A stretch of 10,890 nucleotides of DNA, from contig MU646368.1 of assembly GCA_026770585.1 (NCBI GenBank), positions 574,558 through 585,447 on the forward strand, written 5' to 3'. Shown piece after piece: positions 1 through 6,678 of this stretch. The notes beneath the pieces are model-generated. The model searched no databases, had not been told where the DNA came from, and was given only the letters and a program-made list of their open reading frames with translations. The position numbers and the translations under genes are program-made. This DNA comes from Baffinella frigidus. Taxonomy: Eukaryota > Cryptophyceae > Cryptomonadales > Baffinellaceae. Each line of letters starts with the position of its first letter. Within the stretch, counting starts at the first letter, position 1.

Positions 1-129
1 GAGAGCGAGAGAAAGAGCGAGAGCGAGAGTGAGAGCGAGAGAAAGAGCGAGAGCGAGAGCGAGAGAAAGAGCGAGAGCGAGAGCGAGAGAAAGAGAAAGA
101 GCGAGAGCGAGAGGCGCGAGAGCGAGAGT
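1..129 (+). repeat. GA-rich simple repeat (GAGAGCGAGAGAAAGAGC)
   Basis: Purine-only tracts built from GAGAGCGAGA and GAGAAAGAGC blocks continue from the left edge. Similar GAGAGCGAG patches recur near 2364 and 10034. No coding meaning is inferred. Confidence 0.9.
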
Positions 130-171
130 GTTCACCAAGAGCTTTCCACCTCGGGGTTCTCAGGGACGATC

Positions 172-217
172 CTAGCTCTGTCTCGGTCTATTTGGGCTCA
201 CCAATTTGGCGAGCCCG
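172..217. mobile_element. Degenerate F-related fragment
   Basis: CTAGCTCTGTCTCGGTC followed by TTTGGGCTC matches the F left end. GGGCTCACCAATTTGGCGAGCCC-type pairing forms a short hairpin, and the far end is lost. Confidence 0.5.
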
Positions 218-270
218 GGCTTTTTTTTCTTCCAAAGTTGACGAATTTGTACAGCATGTCAACTTGAGAA
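214..270 (+). repeat. Dispersed repeat G, copy 1
   Basis: CCGGGCT, a T-run, TCCAAAGTTGACGAATTTGT and ATGTCAACTTGAGAA recur with changes at 9952-10019. A reduced form (TCAAAGTTGACGGATTCGAA) sits near 1490. Confidence 0.6.
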
Positions 271-297
271 AAAGACGGCGTTTCAGGCCTGAGGGAA

Positions 298-480
298 GGC
301 GCTAATGCAGGTAAATACTTTCCCGCGAGTTCCCCCTCTAGGAACCTATTTATTGTTATTACAACAACAATAAATAGGCCGATCTGTGGAATAGTGGGCG
401 TAGTCCACCGTGATGCGGTATTCCACACACGGCGCTCATGCGGGTAAATACTGACCCGCGAGTCCCCCCTCTATGAATAC
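298..480 (+). repeat. Direct repeat pair with hairpins (GGTAAATACT ... CCCGCGAGT)
   Basis: GGCGCTAATGCAGGTAAATA (from 299) and GGCGCTCATGCGGGTAAATA (from 432) begin a ~50-bp direct repeat that ends CCGCGAGTYCCCCCTCTA. Between them lies a near-perfect hairpin at 345-378 (CCTATTTATTGTT... / ...AACAATAAATAGG). A second inverted repeat is GTGGAATA...TATTCCAC at 385-425. Confidence 0.65.
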
Positions 481-564
481 GGTATTCTACAGAGCGGACT
501 TTGCAGGTCGGTCCGTTTATTTTCGTGGCAGTAATTAAGAATTGCTCAGTATCAAAACATCTTG

Positions 565-790
565 TTGACCGATATTTCGACCGGATGTTCGGTAGAAATC
601 TCCTTCGAAGCCCCCAGTGTGGTTCGCTTGGTTGAATGTGTGTCCTCGCTCTGTTAGGCGCGTGTTCTCTGTCGATTAGACAATTATTCTTGCCGCATCG
701 AACGCGTGTTTTCTCTGCCATGAATGTTCCACGCGAATTTTTGCTTCAACCATTGAGCGCGTGTGTTCTCTCGTGTGCAACGTGCGTTTA
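565..790 (+). repeat. Repeat H, copy 1 (GACCGG...GCGTGTTTTCTC...)
   Basis: Shares with 1053-1230 the ordered blocks TTGACCG, TTCGGT, GCGAAGCCC, GCGTGTTTTCTCT, ATG.A.GTT..C.CGA.TTTTT, and TCTCTCGTG. No reading frame is conserved between copies. Confidence 0.55.
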
Positions 791-895
791 TTATGGATCG
801 AAATCAACCCAGCCATTATGTATTTCCTTCCGTGAAGGCCTTGCACGACTAGGACCTGCCCGCCAAAAACTCAACCCTGAGGGCGGCGCCGGTGT

Positions 896-987
896 TTAGG
901 GTGTAGGGTGTAGGGTGTGGGGTGTAGGGTGTAGGGTGTAGGGTGTAGGGTGTAGGGTTCAGGGTGTAGGGTGTAGGGTGTAGGGTG
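896..987 (+). repeat. Heptamer array, TGTAGGG type
   Basis: Around 13 units of a 7-bp repeat, mostly GGTGTAG, with single-base variants. Same period and G-rich strand as TTTAGGG, but with the second T replaced by G throughout. Confidence 0.85.
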
Positions 988-1052
988 CTTGACCTGTCAG
1001 CCTGACAACTCTCGTGTGCAACTGGATGATAAGCCGCAAAACGTGGATCGAT

Positions 1053-1230
1053 GTATTGACCGGATTTTCGGTCGCACTTTCCTGCGAAGCCCACTGTGCG
1101 GTGACTGCGTGTTTTCTCTCTCATGGATAGTTACCGCGATTTTTTACTTCACTCATTAATCGCTTCTTATCTCTCGTGAGCAGCTGGGGGCTCTGCCGAG
1201 GGTGTGGCGAGGACTTTCGAGAGCAGAGGT
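1053..1230 (+). repeat. Repeat H, copy 2
   Basis: Ends with GTGAGCAGCTGGGGGCTCTG and GGTGTGGCGAGGAC, which recur almost exactly in copy 3. TCATTAATCGC is also shared. Confidence 0.65.
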
Positions 1231-1339
1231 CAGGTTATTTGCCCCACCCGCTCGAATTCGAGCGGGTACGTGACCAAACCCGCCCGTGACTGGTACAAAG
1301 TTTAACAACCCCACATTTAAAATGCACCCCTTTGCAGCC

Positions 1340-1467
1340 TCGAGCGGTGTTCTCTTCCATGGACACTGACCGCGAGTTTTTAACTCAGTCATTAATCGCG
1401 TGTTTTCTCCCGTGAGCAGCTGGGGGCTCTGCCGATGGTGTGGTGAGGACGCTCAAGAGCAGAGGAC
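1340..1467 (+). repeat. Repeat H, copy 3
   Basis: CATGGACACTGACCGCGAGT, TCAGTCATTAATCGCGTGTT, GTGAGCAGCTGGGGGCTCTG and GGTGTGGTGAGGAC align with copy 2. Function unknown. Confidence 0.65.
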
Positions 1468-1581
1468 TACGCGAGGTCAGCTGAGTTCCTCAAAGTTGAC
1501 GGATTCGAACTTTAAAACCCAGTACCTTAACTTTGGAACAGTCGATTCTGAAATCCGTGATGACGGCGCGAGCAACCGCAC

Positions 1582-1717
1582 ACCCTAAACCTTAACTCCT
1601 CAACCCTAAACCCTAAACCCTAAACCTTAACTCCTAAACCCTAAACCCTAAACCCTAAATCTTAACTCCTAAACCCTAAACCCTAAACCTTAACTCCTAA
1701 ACCCTAAACCTTCAATC

Positions 1718-1770
<53 letters not shown>

Positions 1771-1776
1771 ACCCTA
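1582..1776 (-). repeat. Heptamer array, CCCTAAA then CCCTCAA type
   Basis: Starts as CCCTAAACC with interspersed CTTAACTCCT and ends as a homogeneous CCCTCAA run. The G-rich strand is the minus strand, opposite to all other arrays here. Confidence 0.9.
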
Positions 1777-2053
1777 CACACGGTGCGCCCCTATCCCGTC
1801 TGAACACTCAACTCTAAACCCGAAACCAGGAGGACTGCAGCATTACCAAAATGCGCGCACCCAGCGAATACGCAACCTTCTCTGCCCAGGTTCAACCCTA
1901 CAGCCGCTATCGAGGCACCCGGGGGTTCGTTTACAAGCCAGGACCGGAATTCCGGTCCCAGCTTTTTCATTTTAAAAGTCCATTTCCCCTAGGATTCAGG
2001 TGAAAGTTTTGTAAAGTCGTTACGATTGTGACCCGTCCTCGCTCAGCAGCGGA
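1777..2053 (+). other. Unique stretch, no gene supported; contains an 18-bp perfect palindrome and a MITE-free paralogous site
   Basis: GGACCGGAATTCCGGTCC is at 1941-1958. 1851-1889 matches the two flanks of A1 (35 of 40 positions), serving as a natural empty-site comparison. A 50-codon frame starts at ATG 1851 (MRAPSEYATF...), but the match to the A1 flanks fits repeated DNA as well as coding, so I do not call a gene. Confidence 0.5.
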
Positions 2054-2156
2054 CTGGGTTGACTCGAAAGTAACCGCCCTAGGGTGCTACGGTAGGGCTA
2101 TGCCTAGGCGCATAGGACCTACCTAGGGGCGGCGCGTGTCCTTTTGAGTAACCCTG
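2054..2156. mobile_element. Element E: MITE with transposon-like ends and an A/B-like core
   Basis: The left end CTGGGTTGACTCGAAAG and the reverse of the right end (CAGGGTTACTCAAAAG) are similar to each other and to the end of the 1.49-kb transposon (AGGGCTTACTCGAAG). The core CTACGGTAGGG...CCTAGGCGCATAGG resembles the A and B cores. Confidence 0.55.
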
Positions 2157-2197
2157 CATGCCGCCTTCGGGAAAGCAAGTGCGTGACTCGGTGTGTT

Positions 2198-2353
2198 CTA
2201 GCTCTGTCCCACTTGGATTTGGGCTCGCCATTATTTCGCCCCCCCCCCCGAAATTTCACAGGTAAATTTTGACCCCCCCATGAAATTTACCCGTGGAATT
2301 TCGGGGGGGGGGCGAAATAATGGCGAGCCCAGATTGAACTGGGACAGAGCTAG
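2198..2353. mobile_element. Element F: 156-bp palindrome, ends CTAGCTCTGTCCC, with GTGTT flanks
   Basis: The arms start CTAGCTCTGTCCC and share GGGCTCGCCATTATTTCGC, a long C-run and GAAATT; the centre GGTAAATTT...AAATTTACC is also palindromic. GTGTT flanks it at 2193-2197 and 2354-2358, a likely 5-bp target duplication. No coding capacity. Confidence 0.75.
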
Positions 2354-2425
2354 GTGTTGTCTTTGAGAAAGCGAGAGTGGGAGCGGGCCTAGGGGCGGTG
2401 AGACCGTGATGTGCACACCCAGCGA

Positions 2426-2546
2426 ACAGGGGTACCTCGCTCATAAGAAACCGCCCCCCACTCCTAGGACCACCATGGGGCCCTAGGCATGGGCCTACTG
2501 TAGGGTCCTAGGGGGAGGCGGTTTCTTATGCGCGAGGTACCCCTGT
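2426..2546. mobile_element. Family A palindromic MITE, copy A1
   Basis: A near-perfect inverted repeat starting CAGGGGTACCTCGCTCATAA with its mirror at the right end. The centre reads CCTAGG...CATGGGCC..., ending TAGGGTCCTAGG. The flanks match an apparently empty copy of the same host sequence at 1851-1889 (CACCCAGCGAA / TACGC). No transposase is encoded. Confidence 0.85.
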
Positions 2547-2639
2547 ACGCTACCTGCTCCGCCCAGGCACCGACCGACACCCAGCCAGTACGACGGTTCA
2601 GGCTTTCCCTGCACCCTAGCCCCTAAACACTGAACCCCG

Positions 2640-2704
2640 AACCCCGAACACCACACACCACACACCACACACCACACACCACACACCACACACCACACAC
2701 CAAA
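2640..2704 (-). repeat. ACACACC heptamer microsatellite
   Basis: About eight units of ACACACC (G-rich strand GGTGTGT), preceded by CTAAACACTGAACCCCGAAC, which is degenerate CCCTAAA-like sequence. The 7-bp period suggests descent from a telomere-like array. Confidence 0.8.
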
Positions 2705-2783
2705 CACCAACCCCTTACCCCCCCCCCTCCTTCCAAGCAGGTCGTCGTTGGTGAGGAGGCTCCGGTCACCACTCCTACCTCCA

Positions 2784-2850
2784 GAGGAGGAGGAGGAGGG
2801 GGAGAGGGAGAGGGAGAGGGAGCAGGAGAGGGAGCAGCAGCAGGGGGGGA
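2784..2850 (+). repeat. GGA/GGGAGA purine tract
   Basis: GAGGAGGAGGAGGAGGGGGA followed by GAGGGAGAGGGAG repeats. Low complexity; long frames through it are compositional. Confidence 0.85.
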
Positions 2851-2908
2851 GAGGCGTCGCTTCCACGAGACCTCAAGCTTCGTCTCCCCAGCGTCACCCT
2901 AGAGGCCT

Positions 2909-3117
2909 CATTTTGGGCCCCTGGTTGGACCATATTTGGGGGGCCCCCCCTAGGACGCCCGGGGGGCGAGCCTATTGCCAATCCCTTAAGTGGCCAGGCC
3001 CCCAAATTTGCGGGCCAAGAGGTCCTAGGCAGGTCCTAGGGCCCTACGGTAGGGCGTATGAGCCTACTGGCCACTTAAGGGATAGGCAAAATATGGTCCA
3101 ACTAGGGGCCCAAAATG
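2909..3117. mobile_element. Element C: 30-bp inverted repeats enclosing B1
   Basis: The left arm 2909-2938 and the reverse complement of the right arm 3088-3117 agree at 28 of 30 positions (CATTTTGGGCCCCTRGTTGG then ACCATATTT). B1 occupies most of the interior. Only one copy is in the window, so the boundaries are provisional. Confidence 0.65.
2981..3083. mobile_element. Family B palindromic MITE, copy B1 (inside a C element)
   Basis: ATCCCTTAAGTGGCCA at the left and TGGCCACTTAAGGGAT at the right. The asymmetric core has AAGAGGTCCTAGGCAGG and CCCTACGGTAGGGCGTATG. It is 103 bp. Confidence 0.82.
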
Positions 3118-3215
3118 TCGGGCGACCCCCCCCCCCTAGGGGCGCAACATGTGGGGCGATCCCCCACACACATGGTGGTGGTGGGGGGGGGGCACGACCC
3201 ACGCGGAGGAGGGGT

Positions 3216-3334
3216 ACAGAGGTACCTCGCTCATAAGAAACAGCCCCCCCCTAGGTCCCTACAGTAGGCCTCTGCATAGGGCCCTATGGTGGTCCTCGGG
3301 GGGGGGCTGTTTCTTATGAGCGAGGCACCCCTGT
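3216..3334. mobile_element. Family A palindromic MITE, copy A2
   Basis: The left arm has GGTACCTCGCTCATAAGAAA, then a C-run and CTAGG; the right arm mirrors it (TTTCTTATGAGCGAGG). End bases are slightly degenerate (ACAGAGG on the left, CCCTGTG on the right). It is about 119 bp. Confidence 0.85.
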
Positions 3335-3349
3335 GCATGTCCTTTCAGA

Positions 3350-3382
3350 AGGATTGGTGGGCCTGGCACTGAAATTACATGT
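3350..3382 (+). repeat. Short dispersed repeat J, copy 1
   Basis: AAGGATTGGTGGGCCTGGCA then CTGAAATTACAT; recurs at 5847-5880 with a few changes. Both copies follow a MITE end. Confidence 0.55.
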
Positions 3383-3486
3383 GGCTCTAGGCTGTACTCT
3401 CAGAGCCCGTGGAGTCGCTTTACTCTGAGGTACCCCTGTACATGTATGGGTCGTGTCCGTGGTGAGGACGCAGCCCTAGCGGTGAT

Positions 3487-3589
3487 AGCCCTCAAGTGGC
3501 CAGTAGGCGCATACGCCCTACTGTAGGGCCCTCGGACCTGCCTAGGACCTCTTGGCCTTCAAATTTGACGGCATGGCCACTTGAGGGAT
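3487..3589 (-). mobile_element. Family B palindromic MITE, copy B2 (inverted)
   Basis: CCCTCAAGTGGCCAGTAGG at the left and GGCCACTTGAGGGAT at the right. The core runs in the opposite sense to the other complete B copies. It pairs with B3. Confidence 0.82.
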
Positions 3590-3672
3590 ACGTCTGCAGT
3601 TGTCGATACATGTAGGGTCTGAACTCAGGGTGAATTCACGAATTTTGCAGTGAATTCACTGACTCGAGACGT

Positions 3673-3775
3673 ATCTCTTAAGTGGCCATGCCGTCAAATT
3701 TGATGGCCAAGAGGTCCTAGGCAGGTCCTAGGGCCCTACGGTAGGGCGTATGAGCCTACTGGCCACTTAAGGGAT
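3673..3775 (+). mobile_element. Family B palindromic MITE, copy B3
   Basis: ATCTCTTAAGTGGCCATGCC at the left and CTGGCCACTTAAGGGAT at the right. It matches the reverse complement of B2 with roughly eight differences over 103 bp. The match extends outward through TACGTCT/AGACGTA. Confidence 0.82.
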
Positions 3776-3856
3776 AGCCACTAGGACGGGCCCGCCTTTG
3801 GGCGAGAGGCCCGGCGCAGAGGATATTTGGCCTTACAGGGGTACAAGGCTTACTCG

Positions 3857-4003
3857 AAGTTAAGGTCACACAATGCAAGGTCACACACTGGACACTCCGA
3901 TGTGGACCTTAATTTTTTAAGGTCCGCACACTGACTGCTTTTTTGTGGAGCTTAAATGTAAGGTCACGCACACTGACTGCTTTTCGTGTGTGACCTTAAA
4001 ACA
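3857..4003. repeat. Left subterminal repeats of the 1.49-kb transposon
   Basis: Diverged copies of the AAGGTCACACACTGACTGC ... GACCTTAA unit start near 3859, 3877, 3918 and 3960. They mirror the cleaner right-hand array. The divergence between the two ends suggests that the right array was homogenised or expanded later. Confidence 0.65.
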
Positions 4004-4589
4004 GCGAAAAAAGGTTGGTCTTTAGAGTGCTTACCCCCCCGGAGAATGGAGCTGGCGAATTTTCGGGTCGAAAAAAATGTCAACATTTCCCAGGAAAAAC
4101 TGGGTTCCCGAGTGGTGCAAGTTGAAAAAATTCATGTATGTACTTGTACTGTATTCAGTGCAACCCCCAGTAAAAAAATCCAAAATCATCGGGACTCGCC
4201 GTACAAACTGTGTCTTAAGAAAGCGTGCCTCCTATGCCCTCCGCCCTGCTCTTCCCTCGTCATGGGTTCATACTAAACTAGTTTTGGGCATGTTCTGCTG
4301 CTCTGTCGACCGTGGCTGTTGGATAGGAGTTCAAGCGTGCATATGTATTAGCAGAGGGCATTAATCGGAATAGAAACACTCTCAGTGGTCGTGGGGTGAC
4401 TGCCAGTCGAGTGTTAATAAATGTTGGGGTCTCCTGAATTTTCAGTTCCAGCGCCTCTTGTCAACCTCTGGAACATGCAGATAACAACTTCTGGTGCCAA
4501 AACAGACTTGTTTTTCGTGTTTCTGGGGTATTTGTACCCCCTATGAGACCTCTCACTATTTTTTTCGCGAGTCTGGTACATAAATATGA

Positions 4590-5120
4590 AAAATAATGCA
4601 TAAAGTGAACAGGGTAAACAAATCAGCACGGTTCTCATCGTATGCTAAATACATTTCTGAGTTCCAGAGTTCCCATCACCCAATCTTCTCCACACTTGGC
4701 ACGCCTCCTGTGTTGGTCGACCCTAGGACATTCCTCAAAAAACCTCAGGGCTCTGGCCAGAGCTCACGTCATGAGGCGAATATCAAAAACAGCCGTCGCG
4801 CCATTTCTCCAAAATGAAGTCTCAGCTGCTTTACAAAGACGGTTAACGATGAGGAGCAGCTCCTCGAATTAGAGGGGGAGGACTCGGGAGTCGAGGATGG
4901 ATCCGTTCGGGCTCTCGAGGACGACTCAGATGACGAGCCGGAGGACGCTAGGAAGTACCTAGACTTCGCTAAATTGCCAGAACCTGACGAGCTCTCGTCG
5001 GATGAGGAAAGCGGTGGTGAAGAGGGGGGCGAGGAGGGGAGCGAGGAGGGGGGCGAGGAGGAGAGCGAGGATTCAGAGGAAGATGTTCCTCTTAATCAGA
5101 GGAAGAAGAAGAAGAACTGA
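4590..5120 (+). pseudogene. Decayed ORF in the transposon: Pro/Ser segment, in-frame TGA, then acidic tail and Lys-rich end
   Basis: One reading frame is open from 4590 to a TGA at 4815-4817, then reopens directly to a TGA at 5118-5120. The first part contains FSTLGTPPVLVDPRTFLKK. The second contains NDEEQLLELEGEDSG, then many Glu/Asp/Gly/Ser residues (for example SDEESGG), ending VPLNQRKKKKN, a possible nuclear-localisation tail. An alternative is a terminal exon starting at 4839 after the AG at 4837-4838. I see no DDE/D catalytic core. The product is unknown; it may be the C-terminal remnant of the element's own transposase or a captured host exon. Confidence 0.45.
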
Positions 5121-5140
5121 TCGTTCGCGAACCTTGCTGA

Positions 5141-5330
5141 ATTTAAGGTCATTTAAGGTCACACACTGACTGCTTTTCTGTGGACCTTAAATTTAAGGTC
5201 ACACACACTGACTGCTTTTCTGTGGACCTTAAATTTAAGGTCACACACACTGACTGCTTTTCTGTGGACCTTAAATTTAAGGTCACACACACTGACTGCT
5301 CAAAAGTGTGTGACCTTAACTTCGAGTAAG
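5141..5330. repeat. Right subterminal tandem repeats of the 1.49-kb transposon (40-42 bp period)
   Basis: AAGGTCACACAC starts at 5155, 5195, 5237 and 5279, with periods 40, 42 and 42. Each unit runs TTTAAGGTC ... ACTGACTGC ... GACCTTAAA and is itself an imperfect inverted repeat. Such subterminal arrays are usually transposase-binding sites in DNA transposons; that role is inferred. Confidence 0.8.
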
Positions 5331-5489
5331 CCCTGTACCTCGCTCATAGAAGCCGCCTCCCCCTAGGACCCTACAGTAGGCCTATGCCTAGGGCCCTGCG
5401 GTGGTCCTAGGGGGGGGCGGTTTCTTATGAGCGAGGTACCCCTGTACACCATTGGTCACATCTTGGGGTCACGTCTGGATTTGACACGA

Positions 5490-5614
5490 TACAGGGGTAC
5501 TTCGCTCATAAGAACCTCCCCCCCCCCTAGCTAGGACCATCATAGGGCCCTAGGCATGGTCCTACTGTAGGGTCCTAGGGGGAGGCGCTTTCTTATGAGC
5601 GAGGTACCCCTGTA
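5490..5614. mobile_element. Family A palindromic MITE, copy A4
   Basis: TACAGGGGTACTTCGCTCAT at the left and GAGCGAGGTACCCCTGTA at the right, with a CTAGGACC...GGTCCTAG core. It is about 125 bp. Confidence 0.85.
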
Positions 5615-5621
5615 GGGCTTC

Positions 5622-5741
5622 ATGTACTGTAGGGTCCTAGGGGGAGGCGGTTTCTTATGAGCGAGGTACCCCTGTAGTGCCGTGGTCGGAGTGAGTAGTT
5701 GGCTCATGCAAGAACCCCCCCTCCCCTAGGACCCTACAGGA
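5622..5741. mobile_element. Two family A half-copies (right arm, then left arm)
   Basis: 5622-5676 repeats the right half of A4 (TACTGTAGGGTCCTAGG...GAGGTACCCCTGTA). 5700-5741 is a diverged left half (CTCATGCAAGAAC, C-run, CTAGGACCCTACAG). They look like remnants of rearrangement or of a partial tandem duplication of A4. Confidence 0.65.
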
Positions 5742-5742
5742 C

Positions 5743-5775
5743 AGGGGTTACTCGAAATTCTTGACACGTCCTGGG
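5743..5775. mobile_element. Solo end related to element E / the 1.49-kb transposon
   Basis: ACAGGGGTTACTCGAAATTC resembles the transposon tip (AGGGCTTACTCGAAGTT). TTGCTACGGTA a little downstream recalls the E core. There is no matching right end. Confidence 0.35.
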
Positions 5776-5798
5776 TTGCTACGGTACATGTTGCTATA

Positions 5799-5816
5799 TA
5801 GCCCTTAAGTGACCAG
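5799..5816. mobile_element. Solo B-family end
   Basis: TAGCCCTTAAGTGACCAG matches the B5 end (CCCTTAAGTGACCAG), but no second end follows. It is a fragment only. Confidence 0.55.
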
Positions 5817-5846
5817 CGAAAACGGGGGGGAAATCGCCCGCGGAGG

Positions 5847-5880
5847 ATTGGTCGGCCTGGCACTGAAGGTACATTTCACT
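5847..5880 (+). repeat. Short dispersed repeat J, copy 2
   Basis: AGGATTGGTCGGCCTGGCAC then TGAAGGTACAT. Downstream sequence diverges from copy 1 after ~35 bp. Confidence 0.55.
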
Positions 5881-6138
5881 CAAGCCAGGGGCACCCTCTC
5901 GATGGAACCACAAGTCTATGCACGCCACGCGTAGCAATAGCTTTACACTCGTTCCACATCAGGCCCTACTAAACTTTAGGTAGTTGACTTAGCCCGGGGC
6001 TTTAAGTTGACATTCAAAATCCGTGGACCCTCGCGGATCTTTTTCCATGGGGGCCGTGAGGGCGCAACACAGCGCCCTCGCCGTTCTGGGCTAGAAGAAA
6101 CCAGAACCTAAGAACACAGACCGGATTTGGGCCCCCCA

Positions 6139-6220
6139 TTTTCTTAAATTAGTACCTTTGGTACCTGAGAGTTAACTAAATCTTGCGTTTAGTCAACCCT
6201 CTGGTACTAATTTAAGAAAA
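6139..6220. mobile_element. Element D: short AT-rich palindrome (~82 bp)
   Basis: TTTCTTAAATTAGTACC is mirrored by GGTACTAATTTAAGAAAA. The inner arms AGAGTTAACTAAA and TTTAGTCAACCCTCT also pair, with a few mismatches and an 11-bp extra piece on the left. It may be a MITE or simply a stable hairpin; there is a single copy here. Confidence 0.5.
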
Positions 6221-6255
6221 CAGACACCGACCGATGTCGGAGCACCCGTGTTCTT

Positions 6256-6361
6256 ATCCCTTAAGTGACCAGTAGGCTCATACGCCCTACCGTAGGGCCT
6301 TAGCTAGGACCTGCCTAGGGCTTCCACGGGCGATTATTCGCCCGTTGGTCACTTAAGGGAT
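6256..6361. mobile_element. Family B palindromic MITE, copy B5
   Basis: ATCCCTTAAGTGACCAGTAG at the left and TTGGTCACTTAAGGGAT at the right. Both arms carry the compensating GTGACC/GGTCAC variant where other copies have GTGGCC/GGCCAC. Core CATACGCCCTACCGTAGGG. The paired change may reflect gene conversion between arms. Confidence 0.8.
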
Positions 6362-6377
6362 AGCCCAGACCCCCCTG

Positions 6378-6499
6378 TACAGGGGTGCCTCGCTCATAAG
6401 AAACAGCCCCCCCCCAAAGGACCACCATAGGGCCCTATACATAGGCCTACTGTAGGGTCCTAGGGGGGGGCGGTTTCTTATGAGCGAGGTACCCATGTA
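6378..6499. mobile_element. Family A palindromic MITE, copy A7
   Basis: TACAGGGGTGCCTCGCTCAT on the left and TGAGCGAGGTACCCATGTA on the right. The left tip abuts CCCCCTG, so an older right tip may be fused to it (CCCCTGTACAGGGG). Confidence 0.85.
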
Positions 6500-6678
6500 G
6501 AGAGAGAGAGGTCACGAATACTCCGGGCGCGATTCGTCAACTTGGAGCCCAAGAGCGTTCACTGACACGCGCGGGATCCCCTCTTGAGGGCGGATCTACC
6601 CCCGTAATAGACCCCAAATGCATCTACCCCGAATACACCCGAGGTAATCCTTCGCCTTGCCCGAGGCGGGCCCTTCGC
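6500..6678. other. Spacer between A7 and A8
   Basis: Starts with a short GA run. Contains a weak direct repeat (ATCTACCCCCGTAATAGACC near 6594 and CATCTACCCCGAATACACCC near 6620). No gene seen. Confidence 0.5.

Larger units (their letters stand above)
3845..5334. mobile_element. 1.49-kb DNA transposon with 27-bp terminal inverted repeats, inserted in an A-family element
   Basis: The left end (3845 onward) and the reverse complement of the right end (5334 backward) agree over 27 bp with one mismatch; the shared block is GGCTTACTCGAAGTTAAGG followed by TCACACA. Flanking GTAC occurs at 3841-3844 and 5335-5338, a 4-bp target duplication. Removing the element and one GTAC rebuilds a normal family A left arm. 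Subterminal repeats of about 42 bp lie inside both ends and are tandem on the right. The interior holds a decayed ORF, so this is probably a non-autonomous or dead copy. I do not recognise the superfamily. TTAA-specific piggyBac is disfavoured by the GTAC duplication. Confidence 0.78.
3834..5446. mobile_element. Family A palindromic MITE, copy A3, split by the 1.49-kb transposon
   Basis: TACAGGGGTAC at 3834-3844 is the left tip. The rest of the element resumes at 5335-5338 (GTAC duplicate) with CTCGCTCATAG and runs to CCCCTGTA at 5446. Without the insertion the element is about 119 bp, the normal family length. Confidence 0.8.
5776..6138. other. Gene-poor spacer with two small stem-loops
   Basis: Apart from a B-family end and repeat J, I see GAGGGCGC/GCGCCCTC (6058-6079) and GTTCTGG/CCAGAAC (6083-6107) stem-loops and no credible exon. 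TAAGAACAC near 6109 is mirrored by GTGTTCTTA at 6248-6256, enclosing element D. Confidence 0.45.

Noticed and set aside
359-721. 120-codon minus-strand open frame
   Set aside because: It spans hairpins and the direct repeat pair at 298-480 and part of repeat H. There is no family resemblance and no conservation between repeat copies.
1495-1515. GGATTCGAAC as a tRNA B box
   Set aside because: No acceptor stem, A box or anticodon arm can be drawn around it; the words belong to a reduced copy of repeat G.
2748-3236. 162-codon plus-strand open frame
   Set aside because: It runs through a purine tract, element C, B1 and G/C runs. The translation is compositional (Glu/Arg, Gly, Pro) and has no domain.
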